A DNA stretch of 64,000 nucleotides from Curtobacterium sp. MCJR17_055 (GTDB lineage Bacteria; Actinomycetota; Actinomycetes; Actinomycetales; Microbacteriaceae): contig NZ_QKLF01000003.1 in the NCBI RefSeq assembly GCF_003224335.1, forward strand, positions 62,001 to 126,000, given 5' to 3'. The translations under genes were made by a program, and so were the position numbers. Under the pieces are notes generated by a model, which had not been told where the DNA came from, did no database searches, and worked only from the letters and a program-made list of their open reading frames with translations. Positions 10,891 to 19,673 of the stretch are shown here, one piece after another. Positions within the stretch are counted from its first letter, which is position 1, and the number at the start of each line of letters is the position of its first letter.

Positions 10891-11367
10891 ATGGCGAAGG
10901 AGCGCGGGGAGAAGGTCGTCGCGACGAACCGTCGTGCGCGCCACGACTACCTCATCGAGGACACGTACGAGGCCGGCATGGTGCTCAGCGGGACCGAGGT
11001 GAAGTCGCTGCGGGAAGGCCGAGCGTCGCTCGTTGACGGGTACGCGTTCGTCGACGCGGGGGAGGCGTGGCTCGACGCCGTGCACATCCCCGAGTACACC
11101 GAGGGCACGTGGAACAACCACGCACCGCGGCGGAAGCGCAAGCTGCTCCTGCACAAGCAGGAGATCGTGAAGATCTCGCACAAGACCGCGCAGGGCGGGT
11201 ACACGCTCGTGCCGATGAAGATCTACTTCTCGGACGGCCGGGCCAAGGTCGAGATCGCGGTCGCGAAGGGCAAGCGCGAGTTCGACAAGCGCCAGGCGCT
11301 GCGCGAGAAGACCGACAAGCGCGAGGCCGAGCGGGCCATGCGGTCGCGCAACCGACTCGGCGAGTGA
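10891..11367 (+). CDS. smpB: SsrA-binding protein SmpB
   Basis: SmpB carries tmRNA to stalled ribosomes. The start was placed at the ATG preceded by GAGAAGGAG; a longer frame begins 60 bases earlier without a ribosome binding site. The 158 residues contain family segments [29 protein letters not shown] and [20 protein letters not shown], and a basic C-terminal tail. Its RNA partner is directly downstream. Confidence 0.98.
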   Translation: MAKERGEKVVATNRRARHDYLIEDTYEAGMVLSGTEVKSLREGRASLVDGYAFVDAGEAWLDAVHIPEYTEGTWNNHAPRRKRKLLLHKQEIVKISHKTAQGGYTLVPMKIYFSDGRAKVEIAVAKGKREFDKRQALREKTDKREAERAMRSRNRLGE

Positions 11368-11404
11368 CCAGCCGGGTCGACTAGCGTTGATGCTGTCCGG
11401 TCGG

Positions 11405-11440
11405 TAGACTGAACAGCTGCCTGACCCGGAGGTCTCCGGG
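11405..11440 (+). promoter_or_regulatory. tmRNA upstream region with -10 element and small hairpin
   Basis: TAGACT at 11405-11410 is a good -10 hexamer. CCCGGAG-GT-CTCCGGG at 11425-11440 is a short hairpin that may end smpB transcription or belong to the tmRNA 5' leader. The mature tmRNA begins at 11493, so a leader of roughly 75 bases would be removed by RNase P. Confidence 0.4.
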
Positions 11441-11492
11441 GACGGGCTTGGCAACTCAACAGCGTGACAGTGGTCCGCACGACGGCCTGCAT

Positions 11493-11868
11493 GGGGATGA
11501 TCGGTTTCGACATCGCCTGTGTGCCGACGGGAAGCGGGCCGAGGACCCACGGTCATCTCGTCAACGATCCGTGGAAAACAACAAGTGCCAATTCCAAGCG
11601 CACTGACTTCGCTCTCGCTGCGTAAGCAGCCCAGCACATGAAGTCCGTCGGCCAGGTGATCGTTCCCTAACCTGAGTCCGGCGTCATCAAGGGGACTTGC
11701 TGCGCGGTTGTGCCTCAGGGCCGTGCGGGACGTGCACTGAGACTGGGCCTGTCGTCCGAGAAGCCGGTAGCAACGGACGGGGCCGAGCAGAACGAACATC
11801 CGGATACGCCCGTAGAAGACGTCGAATTGCAGCGATGGACGGGGGTTCGATTCCCCCCATCTCCACCA
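11493..11868 (+). ncRNA. ssrA: transfer-messenger RNA (tmRNA)
   Basis: A 376-base one-piece tmRNA. The 5' GGGGATG pairs with CATCTCC near the 3' end (one G-U), followed by ACCA; the T arm is GGGGGTTCGATTCCCCC. The tag reading frame runs from a GCC resume codon at 11587 to TAA at 11623-11625. It encodes ANSKRTDFALAA, giving (A)ANSKRTDFALAA on rescued proteins. The final ALAA is the standard degron. The end and the acceptor pairing were read directly; pseudoknots were not folded. Confidence 0.97.
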
Positions 11869-11910
11869 CCTGCCGATCGTCGGACCACTGTCACGTGAGT
11901 CGCCACTGAC

Positions 11911-11942
11911 CGCCCCGCACCGTCCTAGGACGGAGCGGGGCG
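11911..11942 (+). terminator. terminator after tmRNA
   Basis: CGCCCCGC and CCGTCC pair with GGACGG and GCGGGGCG around a TA loop, followed by TTCT; it lies 42 bases after the tmRNA 3' end. Confidence 0.8.
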
Positions 11943-12065
11943 TTCTGCGTGTCCGGGCCCGTTGCGCAGGCGCGGGCGCGCGCCCCCGGAGCTGCCGGGT
12001 GTGAGGACTACGTTCGAGGGCACGGTTCCGCGTCCGCGGTGCCGTCCCCGAGCGAGAGGTACGCC

Positions 12066-12878
12066 GTGCAGGAGATCGCGATCCGAGTCCGTCTGCGAGA
12101 GCAGGACCGTCTGGGTCTGGCCGAGTACGAGCGCATCGTGGGGTCCGTTGCCTCGGTCGCGGCCGTGGTCGCGTGGCTGCCGACGCCGGAGGCCCGTCTG
12201 GTGTTGCGCGGGCGCGGCGCGGAGCCGGTGCGGCTCGAGACGATGTCGTACGGCGCGGTCTTCGAGATGCTCGTCGTGATGGACCAGCGGAGCCCCGCGG
12301 TCGAGCAGGCGGCGGCAGCGGTCGCGGCGCTCGTCGAGACCGTGCGGCACGAGCACGTCGAGGACGACATGGCGGGGACGGCCGGCGCGCTCGACCGTCT
12401 CGACCGCGCGGCGCCGCGTGGCCGGAGCCAGCCGGAGCGTGCGCTGCGGACCTTCCTCGAAGGGGCACGTGCGGACGCCCTGGCCCGCCGGTCGACGACG
12501 CGGCTCCGTGCCGCCCAGGCCCTGGTGCGTCTCGCCGGGTCCGGCGCCGAGATCGTCGTCGAGCGGATCGAGGACGCGCTCGCGACCGAGGTCGAAGGGC
12601 GGGCCGTCGGGACCATCACGGACACCGGTGCCTCGGTCGTGGTCGAACCGGTCGACGGTGTCGACGGTCCCGGTGTCGACGGTTCCGGTGTCGACGGTTC
12701 CGGTGCCGACGCTCCCGATGCCGACGCGCAGAAGCCCGGCGGGAAGAAGAAGTCGGGCGGGAAGAAGTCGGACAAGAAGGTGAGCGGGAAGAAGAAGTCG
12801 GGCGGGAAGGACAGCGGGAAGAAGAAGTCGGACGGGAAGGAGAAGTCCGACAAGAAGGCCTCGAAGAAGAAGAAGTAG
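12066..12878 (+). CDS. unknown protein with lysine-rich C-terminal tail
   Basis: I do not recognise this protein. The GTG start at 12066 follows GAGAGG at good spacing and gives 270 residues; an in-frame start 117 bases earlier lacks one. Residues ~1-190 look globular and alanine/arginine-rich with predicted helices. A spacer of 15-base DNA repeats encodes VDGSG units. The last 50 residues hold 23 lysines in GKKKS/SDKK units, like actinobacterial histone-like tails. Such a tail could bind nucleic acid or polyphosphate, but no known DNA-binding domain is evident. Its stop is 15 bases from the convergent monooxygenase stop. Confidence 0.8.
   Translation: MQEIAIRVRLREQDRLGLAEYERIVGSVASVAAVVAWLPTPEARLVLRGRGAEPVRLETMSYGAVFEMLVVMDQRSPAVEQAAAAVAALVETVRHEHVEDDMAGTAGALDRLDRAAPRGRSQPERALRTFLEGARADALARRSTTRLRAAQALVRLAGSGAEIVVERIEDALATEVEGRAVGTITDTGASVVVEPVDGVDGPGVDGSGVDGSGADAPDADAQKPGGKKKSGGKKSDKKVSGKKKSGGKDSGKKKSDGKEKSDKKASKKKK
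12651..12705 (+). repeat. 15-base in-frame tandem repeat
   Basis: Imperfect copies of GTCGACGGTTCCGGT, each encoding VDGSG or VDGPG, lie inside the lysine-tail protein between its globular part and its tail. The number of units could vary between strains. Confidence 0.7.
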
Positions 12879-12893
12879 CCCGTTCCGCGGGGG

Positions 12894-14198
12894 TCAGAAG
12901 TCGAACAGGTTCGACCGGAGCCCACCGTCGCCGTACTCCCGGCGCAGCACCCCGCGCTGCCGGAGCACCGGCACCAGGTCCCCGAGCATGCGGTACACCT
13001 GCGCCGGGTGCAGGTCGCCCGACAGGATCACGCCGTCGTTGTCCGCGTCCGACCCGAGTTCCTCGATGAAGTCCGCGAACTCCTCCGCCGTCCCGACGAA
13101 CCCGGACCGGTCGGCGACGCGGCCGAGCCGGGCCTTCCGGGTGAGCAGTTCCCGGAGCGGTGCGTCCGGGGTGTCCCCGACGAGTCCGCGGACCGTGCCG
13201 GCGGACACGTGGTCGGCGAACGTGCCCTCCGGGATCGGCGCGTCGAGGTCGAGCGCGAGCAGGTCGGTCTCCGCGTCGCTCGACCAGGCCAGGGCGGCGG
13301 CGCGGAGGTCGTCGTCCGAGGGGTGCCGCGAGGCCTCGACGACACGGTCGGCCTCGGCCGCCGAGGACACCACGACGGGCTTCAGGACGAAGAGGACCCG
13401 CACGTCGTCCGGGCCGCGACCGGCGCGGGCGGCCGCGTCGTGCACCGTCCGCCGGTACGCCGACACCGCCGCCGCGGAGAGCGGGGCGAGGGCGAGCTGC
13501 ACGTCGGAGTGCGTCCCCGCGAAGCCGAGCCCGCGTCCGGACCCGCCGGGGGAGACCACGACCGGGTCCGTGGCGAGCGGGAGGGCGTTCAACGGCCCGG
13601 CGGTGCGGAAGTGCTCGCCCGCGTGGCTGAACGCGTCGAGGCGGTCGCCGTCCGCGAAGTGCCAGTCGGCCTCGGACCCGACGTACCCGTCGCCCCACGA
13701 GTGCCAGAGGCGGCGGAGCAGACCGGTCCACTCCTCGGCGCGGTCGTAGGCGACGTCGTGCGGCACCGGGTCGAGGCCGGCGTGCCGGGCGCTGCCGACG
13801 TCGGTGACCACGTTGACCCCGAGCCGGTCGGAGGACAGGTGCGCGAGGGTCGCGAGCTGCCGGGCGGCCAGGTACGGCGGCGTCACCCCGGCGTTCACGG
13901 TCGGGGCGATGCCGATGTGCCGGGTCGCCGCGAACAGCCACGGCGCGAGGAGGAGCGGGTCGTGCTTCGGGCCGCCGTACGCCTGGCGGATCCGGAGGTC
14001 GAGCGTCGCGGGGTTCCCGAGCGAGATCGCGTCCTCCGCGATGACGAGGTCGAACCCGGCGTCCTCGAGCGCCCGGACGGACTGCTGGTACAGGTCCGGC
14101 TTCGTCCAGTCGTGCCCCCAGTGCCAGTCCGGCCGACCCCACGCCTGCGGCCCGAAGCCCCGCGAGAAGAAGTAGCCGATGTGCTGCATCCGGGCCAT
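12894..14198 (-). CDS. LLM-class flavin monooxygenase (NtaA/SnaA/DszA type)
   Basis: A bacterial-luciferase-like FMN-dependent monooxygenase of 434 residues. Family signs are HIGYFFSRGFGPQAWGRPDWHWGHDW at the start (split here as in the family), DLVIAEDAISLG, RHIGIAPTVNAG, DRLGVNVVTDVG and VVSPGGSGRGLGFAG. Members oxidise organosulfur compounds, sulfones, nitrilotriacetate or other small molecules with reduced FMN from a partner reductase. Its start codon shares one base with the stop of the metY-like gene upstream, so the pair is co-translated. Sulfur scavenging is therefore a reasonable inference, with the substrate unknown. Confidence 0.88.
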   Translation of the reverse strand: MARMQHIGYFFSRGFGPQAWGRPDWHWGHDWTKPDLYQQSVRALEDAGFDLVIAEDAISLGNPATLDLRIRQAYGGPKHDPLLLAPWLFAATRHIGIAPTVNAGVTPPYLAARQLATLAHLSSDRLGVNVVTDVGSARHAGLDPVPHDVAYDRAEEWTGLLRRLWHSWGDGYVGSEADWHFADGDRLDAFSHAGEHFRTAGPLNALPLATDPVVVSPGGSGRGLGFAGTHSDVQLALAPLSAAAVSAYRRTVHDAAARAGRGPDDVRVLFVLKPVVVSSAAEADRVVEASRHPSDDDLRAAALAWSSDAETDLLALDLDAPIPEGTFADHVSAGTVRGLVGDTPDAPLRELLTRKARLGRVADRSGFVGTAEEFADFIEELGSDADNDGVILSGDLHPAQVYRMLGDLVPVLRQRGVLRREYGDGGLRSNLFDF

Positions 14199-15577
14199 CA
14201 GCGCACGCCTGCCGGGGCCGGGACGCCGACCGTCGCGCCGTCCGTCGCGGGGTCGGGGCGAGCCTCCCGGCCGGGTTCGGCGAGCGCACGGACGGCCGCG
14301 AACCCGCGCTCCAGGTCGCGGATGAGGTCCGTGACGTCCTCGATCCCCACCGACAGGCGGACGAGCCCGTCGTGGATGCCCTGCGCCGCGCGCTCCTCCG
14401 GGGTCCGTCCGGCGTGCGTCGTCGACGCGGGGTGCAGCACGAGCGACCGGACGTCGCCGAGGTGGGTCATCCGGCTGAAGAGCCGGACCGCGTCGATGAG
14501 GGCGTGCGCGGCGACCTCGCCGCCGGCGAGCGTGAAGGCGAACACCGACCCGGCACCGCGCGGCAGGTAGCGACGGGCGAGGTCGTGGTACGGACTGGAG
14601 GCGAGCCCCGCGTGGTCCACGCTCGTCACCTCCGGCTGCGCCTCGAGCCAGGTCGCCACGGCGAGCGCGTTCGCGACGTGGCGTTCGACGCGCAGCGACA
14701 GGGTCTCGATGCCCTGGCGGAGGAGGAACGCGTTGAACGGCGACGGTGTGGGGCCGATGCGGGCGGCGACGACGTCCCGGGCGTAGGCGATGAACGCGCC
14801 GCGTCCGTACCGGTCGGTGTGGCTCGCACCGCCGAGGGCACGGTCCGACCGGGTCAGGTGCGGCCAGCGCTCGGGGGTCACCGTCCAGTCGAAACGGCCG
14901 CCGTCCACGACGACACCGCCGAGCCCGGCGCCGTGGCCGGAGAGGAACTTCGACGCGGAGTGGATCACGACGTCGGCGCCGTGGTCGACCGGCTGCACGA
15001 GGTACGGGGTCGCGAGGGTGTTGTCGACGACGAGCGGGACGCCGGCTCGGTGCGCGACCTCCGCGACGCCCGCGATGTCGAGGACGTCGTTCTTCGGGTT
15101 CGGGATGGTCTCCGCGAAGAAGAGCTTCGTCTCCGGGCGGACCGCGGCGGCCCACGCGTCGAGGTCACGCGCGTCGGTGACGAAGTCGACCTCGATCCCG
15201 AGTCGTCCGAGGTTCTGCAGCAGCAGTCCGCGGGTGCCCTCGTAGATGCTCGACGCGCTGACCACGTGGTCCCCGGCGGCGAGCAGCCCGAGGAACGCGA
15301 CCGTCGCCGCCGCCTGTCCGCTGCCGACGAGGACGGCCTCGGTGCCGTGTTCGAGGAGGGCGATGCGCCGCTCGACGTCCCCGTTCGTCGGGTTGCCGAG
15401 CCGCGTGTACGTGTAGCCGTCGTCGGTGCCGGCGAAGCGGTCGCGAGCCTGCGCGGCGTCGTCGAACAGGAAGCCCGAGGACATGTGGATCGCGGGGACG
15501 CGCGCCCCGTGTCCGGTGTCCGGGAGGAACCCGCCGTGCACCTGCTCCGTCGCGAACCCGGGTCGCTCGTCCGTCAT
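14198..15577 (-). CDS. PLP-dependent O-acetylhomoserine/O-acetylserine sulfhydrylase-like enzyme
   Basis: A Cys/Met-metabolism PLP enzyme, the second of its kind in the window (the other is next to metX). The ATG was chosen because GGAGGTGGACGG precedes it; 459 residues. Markers are TYTRLGNPTN, VGSGQAAA, SASSIYEGT, PLVVDNTLATPYL, the cofactor lysine in IHSASKFLSGHG, and DVRSLVLHPASTTH. Coupled to a flavin monooxygenase rather than to metX, it probably captures released sulfide or a small thiol onto an activated homoserine. Which acyl donor it uses cannot be told. Confidence 0.87.
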   Translation of the reverse strand: MTDERPGFATEQVHGGFLPDTGHGARVPAIHMSSGFLFDDAAQARDRFAGTDDGYTYTRLGNPTNGDVERRIALLEHGTEAVLVGSGQAAATVAFLGLLAAGDHVVSASSIYEGTRGLLLQNLGRLGIEVDFVTDARDLDAWAAAVRPETKLFFAETIPNPKNDVLDIAGVAEVAHRAGVPLVVDNTLATPYLVQPVDHGADVVIHSASKFLSGHGAGLGGVVVDGGRFDWTVTPERWPHLTRSDRALGGASHTDRYGRGAFIAYARDVVAARIGPTPSPFNAFLLRQGIETLSLRVERHVANALAVATWLEAQPEVTSVDHAGLASSPYHDLARRYLPRGAGSVFAFTLAGGEVAAHALIDAVRLFSRMTHLGDVRSLVLHPASTTHAGRTPEERAAQGIHDGLVRLSVGIEDVTDLIRDLERGFAAVRALAEPGREARPDPATDGATVGVPAPAGVR

Positions 15578-15639
15578 CCGTCCACCTCCGTGCTGCCGCC
15601 CCGCGCTCTCGGGTCTGCTGTGGGCGGTACTCTCGCAGG

Positions 15640-15653
15640 CCCCGGCGCCGGGG
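15640..15653. other. 14-bp perfect palindrome upstream of the metY-like gene
   Basis: CCCCGGCGCCGGGG lies 63 bases before the metY-like start and 64 bases after the stop of the M50-like gene. It could be an operator or the stem of a 3' structure; GC-rich palindromes of this size also occur by chance. Confidence 0.3.
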
Positions 15654-15716
15654 GGAGCGAACACGACGTCGCGTTACGGCATCCCGGGTGCGGCGTCCGT
15701 CGGTCCGGGTGTCCGG

Positions 15717-16436
15717 CTACGCCCCGACGACCGCCCGGACGCCCACCACGACGGTGTCCCACACGGCGAGCAGCGGTCCGCGGGCGGCCCACACCGCGAC
15801 GCCGTTGACGCCGAGGAACAGCACGAACCAGACGACGGCGGGCAGGCGCAACTCGGCGGCGGCGATGTGGAAGTCCGTCTGGACGCGGGCCCCGGTCAGC
15901 AGCCAGCGGAACACCTGGAGCAGCGAGCGGAGTCCGTCGACGAGGAACGCGGCGCCGAGGGCCGCGACGACGAGCAGGGTGAGGTCGGAGGGGCGGAGCG
16001 CCACCCAGAGGGCGAGGGCGTCGAACCCGACGACGACGAGCAGGCCGAACCAGTTCCGGACGAACGCCAGGGCGACGAGACCGACGACGCCGAGCACGAC
16101 GACCGGGAGCCAGGGCGTGCCCACCACCGCGCCGGTGACGAGCAGTGCCCCCGCCCAGAGCGGTGCGCTGTACCCGGCGAAGAGGTTGAGCACCCGGACG
16201 AGCCACCGCACGGCCCCCGGGACCCGGCCCAGCGACACCCACGCCTCACCCGAGCCGTCCGCGTGCAGGTCGATGCGCCGGATGCGACCGCCGAACGGCA
16301 CGACGACGACGCAGTGGCCCACCTCGTGGGCGATCGTCGCGGCGAGGCGCGCGATCCGGCCGAGGAACGGCAGGAGGGGGAGCACGGCGCCGATGAGCAG
16401 GGCGCCGGACACGGCGGAGGCGGGCAGGGCGGTCAA
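15717..16436 (-). CDS. M50-like integral membrane zinc metalloprotease
   Basis: A 239-residue polytopic membrane protein with the zinc motif HEVGH in its first helices (IARLAATIAHEVGHCVVVVPFGG), as in M50B-like peptidases. About six or seven hydrophobic segments follow. The substrate is unknown. The start reads TTG (an ATG just upstream is out of frame and stops at once); GACGAT lies 6 bases ahead. An in-frame GTG 24 bases later is the alternative. It sits alone between the LAL regulator and the metY-like gene. Confidence 0.8.
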   Translation of the reverse strand: MTALPASAVSGALLIGAVLPLLPFLGRIARLAATIAHEVGHCVVVVPFGGRIRRIDLHADGSGEAWVSLGRVPGAVRWLVRVLNLFAGYSAPLWAGALLVTGAVVGTPWLPVVVLGVVGLVALAFVRNWFGLLVVVGFDALALWVALRPSDLTLLVVAALGAAFLVDGLRSLLQVFRWLLTGARVQTDFHIAAAELRLPAVVWFVLFLGVNGVAVWAARGPLLAVWDTVVVGVRAVVGA

Positions 16437-16484
16437 GGCGCCATCGTCCCAGACCGCCCGCTGGTGTTCACTGGGAGTCCGGCG

Positions 16485-19226
16485 TCACCCCAGCAGTGCC
16501 ACCAGGTGCGAGCGTGACCGGGCGCCCACCTTCCGGTAGATCTGCGTGAGGCGCAGTTCGACCGTCCGCTGCGACATGTACAGCGACGAGGCGATCTCGC
16601 GGTTGCGGTACCCCTCGGTCACCTTCTGCACGACGGCACGCTCCTCCGCGGTGAGCAGGGGGAGGACCGGGACGGCGTCCGGGGCGCTCCGGGGCGTGGT
16701 CGGCGACGGAGCGGTGCGGAACCGGGTCGCACTGACCGGCGCCGTACCGCTCGCCTCCGCGTGCACCCCGACGCCGTCCACGACGACGGCGTGGACCGGG
16801 GGCATCGCGACGTCGCCCTGCGGTGCGACGAGCGGACGCCGCAGCCCCGCGGCCTCGAAGGCAGCCGCAGCGGTCGTACCGAGTCGGGCGCGGTCCGGGC
16901 CGGTGCTCGTCGCAGCGAGCGCGGCCAGCGTGCGGCCACGCTCGTACTGCGGGTCCGTCGGCTCGAACAGCTCGAGCGCCCGGTACCGTGCGGCGTCACG
17001 CGTGTCCTCGTCGGCGACGAGCGCGAGGCTCCTCGCCAGCACGAGCGCGCCCCAGCGCGACGGGTGCGCACGGTGATCGGCCGCGAGCCGAGCGGTCGTC
17101 GACCGCGCGTCCTCGGTCCGGCCGAGCCGGACGTACGTCTCGACGAGGTCGCCGAGGTGACGGAGGACCGTCGGGTTCCGCAGCGTCCGACCGATCGCGT
17201 CCGCGGTCTCGAGCGCGGTGACCGCCTCGTCCGGCCGGTCCTCGGACAGCAGGACCCGCCCGCGGAACGCGTGCAGCTTCGCCGTCGCACCCCAGAGCCC
17301 GCTCGTGGACCGGTCCGCGAGGCACCGGTCGAGGACGTCGAGGGCCGCGGAGGGATGTCCTTCGAGGAAGTGCCGCCACGCGATCGCGATCGCCCGCGAC
17401 GGCTCCCGGAGGCGCTCGACCACGCTCGACCCGGACTCCCACGCGTCGATGGCCCGGTGCGCGAGGCGGAAGTCGCCGGACCGCACCTCGTTCTCCGCGG
17501 AGAGGTACCGCGCGGCCTCGAGCCACACCGGCGCGGTGTGCGTGGACCGGGTGAGGACCAGGGCGAACACACGGCGGGCGCTCCGGTGCCGATCGGACAG
17601 GCTCAGCGCGTGCGCGAGCATGAGCAGCGCCGGGTCGGACAGCGCGAGCAGGCTCGGCGTCGCGAGTCCGTCGTGCAGGTCCCGGTCGGCCGGCAGGTGA
17701 CCGGCGATCGCGGCCACCATGGTGCGGGCGGCCTGGAGGACCTGTGCGGTCGGTGTGGGGAGGTCGTGCTCGTACGGTTCGGCGCGCTCCAGGAGTTCAC
17801 GGGCCTGGTCGAGCTCCCACGCCTCGGCCCGGAAGCTCGCGACCATGGCCACGAGGCCCGTCACGGCCAGGGCCTCGTCGTGGTCGCCGGCGTCGGCCGG
17901 GACGATGAGCTCGTCGGCCACCACTGCTTCGCCGCTGAGGTACTGCACCGAGTAGTGCAGGCGGAGGCGGCGGACGTCGTCGAAGCGGGAGGCGAACGGC
18001 TCGATCGCGGCGAGGTACCGCGCCGCGTAGCCGAGGAGACGGCGCGTGAGCAGCACCTCCGCGACGGCCAGGAGCGCCAGGTGTTCCGGCTCCGAGCGCG
18101 TCCCGACGTGGAGGGCCCGTTCGGTGAGCGTGACCGCGGCGCCGGGTTCACCGTCGGCCGCGTACTCGCGCGCTGCGTGCAGGAGCGCCACGGCGTCGGG
18201 CTCGTCCGCGGTGAAGCTCCGGTGCCAGGCAGCGGCACGCGGGTCCGAGGTGTCGGCGGACGCAGCCAGCCCGGCGTGGGCAGCACGACGGTCACGGGCG
18301 GGCATCTGCCAGTGCAGCCAGGACCGCACGAGCGGCGAACGGACGGCGATCGACTGCCCGCGGACCGTGACGAGACCGAGTGCGGCGAGGTCCTCCACGA
18401 CGTCCCGGTCCCACTCCGGCCCGACCGCGCGGGTGACGGGCACCAGGGCCAGGCGGGCCAGGACCTCGAGGTCGCGGGTGCCGGTCCCGGCGACGGCCGC
18501 GGCGGCGATCCGGCCGGTGGTGTCGGTGGGTCGCAACGGCAGCACGAGCGGCTCGGAGCCGAGCAGCTGGTCCCGACTGAGCACGTCGAGCTGTTCGCGG
18601 AGCACGCCGGGGTTGCCGGCGGTCTGCTCGGCGACGACCGCCAGCACGCCGTCGTTCGCGTCCTCGGCGACCATGCTGCGGGCGAGCAGCAGCGTCTCGT
18701 CCGCGGGCAGGGCCTCCAGGCGCATCGACGGCAGTGCCGTCAGCGGCCCGTCGGACGGGAGGCTCGCCACCGTCGCCACGATCCGCAGCGACGTGCCGAC
18801 CAGCCGACCGGCGAGGAACGCGATGAGCGTCTGGCTCGCCGCGTCCATCCGGTCGAGGTCGTCGATGAGGACGAGCGTCGGCGGGAGCTGCAGCACACGC
18901 AGCGTCGCGAGGAGTTCGTGCGCCACGACGATCGCCCGGGACGGGTCCGCGTCGCGGACCGTCGCGAGGATCCGTGTCACGTGCGCGGCGGCCCGGGGGT
19001 CGTCGAGTGCGCCGAAGAGGGTCGTCACGCCGCTGAGCGGCCAACGGGACTCGGTCCCGTTGACGCCGATGCGGACGACGGGGACGGGGACGCGGCCACT
19101 GGCCGCGTCGAGGACGCTCGTGCGTCCGGAGCCGGGGTCGCCGACGACGACCAGCGCGGACTCCCGGGGGAGTACGGCGAGGGTCGTGATCCGGTCGACC
19201 TCAGTGCGTCGGCCGGTGAGTTCCAT
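16485..19226 (-). CDS. LAL-type LuxR family transcriptional regulator with AAA ATPase
   Basis: A 913-residue regulator of the MalT/LAL class. Walker A GDPGSGRTS is at residues 29-37 and Walker B LVLIDDLDRMD near 117-127. A long helical, TPR-like middle follows. A C-terminal LuxR HTH reads LTAEERAVVQKVTEGYRNREIASSLYMSQRTVELRLTQIYRKVGARSR (split here by function: HTH recognition region SQRTVELRLTQIYRKVG). Such proteins sense a ligand, hydrolyse ATP and activate distant genes. No obvious target gene adjoins it. The start codon lies in a hairpin loop (see the separate entry), suggesting translational control. Confidence 0.9.
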   Translation of the reverse strand: MELTGRRTEVDRITTLAVLPRESALVVVGDPGSGRTSVLDAASGRVPVPVVRIGVNGTESRWPLSGVTTLFGALDDPRAAAHVTRILATVRDADPSRAIVVAHELLATLRVLQLPPTLVLIDDLDRMDAASQTLIAFLAGRLVGTSLRIVATVASLPSDGPLTALPSMRLEALPADETLLLARSMVAEDANDGVLAVVAEQTAGNPGVLREQLDVLSRDQLLGSEPLVLPLRPTDTTGRIAAAAVAGTGTRDLEVLARLALVPVTRAVGPEWDRDVVEDLAALGLVTVRGQSIAVRSPLVRSWLHWQMPARDRRAAHAGLAASADTSDPRAAAWHRSFTADEPDAVALLHAAREYAADGEPGAAVTLTERALHVGTRSEPEHLALLAVAEVLLTRRLLGYAARYLAAIEPFASRFDDVRRLRLHYSVQYLSGEAVVADELIVPADAGDHDEALAVTGLVAMVASFRAEAWELDQARELLERAEPYEHDLPTPTAQVLQAARTMVAAIAGHLPADRDLHDGLATPSLLALSDPALLMLAHALSLSDRHRSARRVFALVLTRSTHTAPVWLEAARYLSAENEVRSGDFRLAHRAIDAWESGSSVVERLREPSRAIAIAWRHFLEGHPSAALDVLDRCLADRSTSGLWGATAKLHAFRGRVLLSEDRPDEAVTALETADAIGRTLRNPTVLRHLGDLVETYVRLGRTEDARSTTARLAADHRAHPSRWGALVLARSLALVADEDTRDAARYRALELFEPTDPQYERGRTLAALAATSTGPDRARLGTTAAAAFEAAGLRRPLVAPQGDVAMPPVHAVVVDGVGVHAEASGTAPVSATRFRTAPSPTTPRSAPDAVPVLPLLTAEERAVVQKVTEGYRNREIASSLYMSQRTVELRLTQIYRKVGARSRSHLVALLG

Positions 19227-19241
19227 GCGGACTCACCGGCC
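19211..19241 (-). promoter_or_regulatory. inverted repeat enclosing the LAL regulator start codon
   Basis: GGCCGGTGAGT and its exact complement ACTCACCGGCC flank a 9-base loop that contains the ATG. In the mRNA the ribosome binding region would lie in one arm and codons 2-6 in the other. It could be a translational switch or an operator. Confidence 0.6.
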
Positions 19242-19673
19242 TCCGGCGCCAGGGACGGGGGAGCAGGACGGGTCGGCCGGGGAGCCGACGGCGGGGGATC
19301 CCGCGGCGGGGTGGGTGGCCCCGCGGTGGGAGGTGCCGGTGTGCATCGGGTGGGTGGCCCGGGACACTGGCAGGGTCGATGTGTGGACGGATCGCGGACG
19401 ACGAGCCTGGGTGGGCTCGGTCCCGCTCGGGAACGATGAATCCATCGTCGTGGTCACCCCTCGGGTTAGGGCAGTCGGACGAGATGACGGTGGGTCCGTG
19501 GTGACCGGGACTAGGGATCCCGACGAGTACTGACCTGCCGCCACGAGAACGGTAACCCACCATCGGTCGTGCTGGAGGAACCGTCAGTCCGATGCGCCGA
19601 TAGGCGTGCCCCCAGAACGGGGGGGGTGACGGCGGCGCTGGGGCGAGCAGCGTCGCAGGTGCCCCGTCAGCGG
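19242..19673. other. 432-base intergenic region upstream of the LAL regulator
   Basis: No gene is supported here. A 103-codon minus frame (19233-19544) is rich in Ser, Thr and Pro, has no ribosome binding site and is probably chance. ACGATG-AATC-CATCGT at 19433-19448 is a small inverted repeat within the likely promoter region of the regulator. A run of eight or more G lies near 19618. Confidence 0.5.

Noticed and set aside
11493-11868. Short reading frames overlapping the tmRNA
   Set aside because: They lie inside a structural RNA with matching acceptor stem and tag frame; no independent evidence for proteins.
15578-15716. SAM-IV riboswitch upstream of the metY-like gene
   Set aside because: Only a GC palindrome and a ribosome binding site were seen, without the conserved SAM-IV core.
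19233-19544. 103-codon minus frame upstream of the LAL regulator
   Set aside because: Low-complexity Ser/Thr/Pro product with no ribosome binding site or -10; probably chance in GC-rich DNA.
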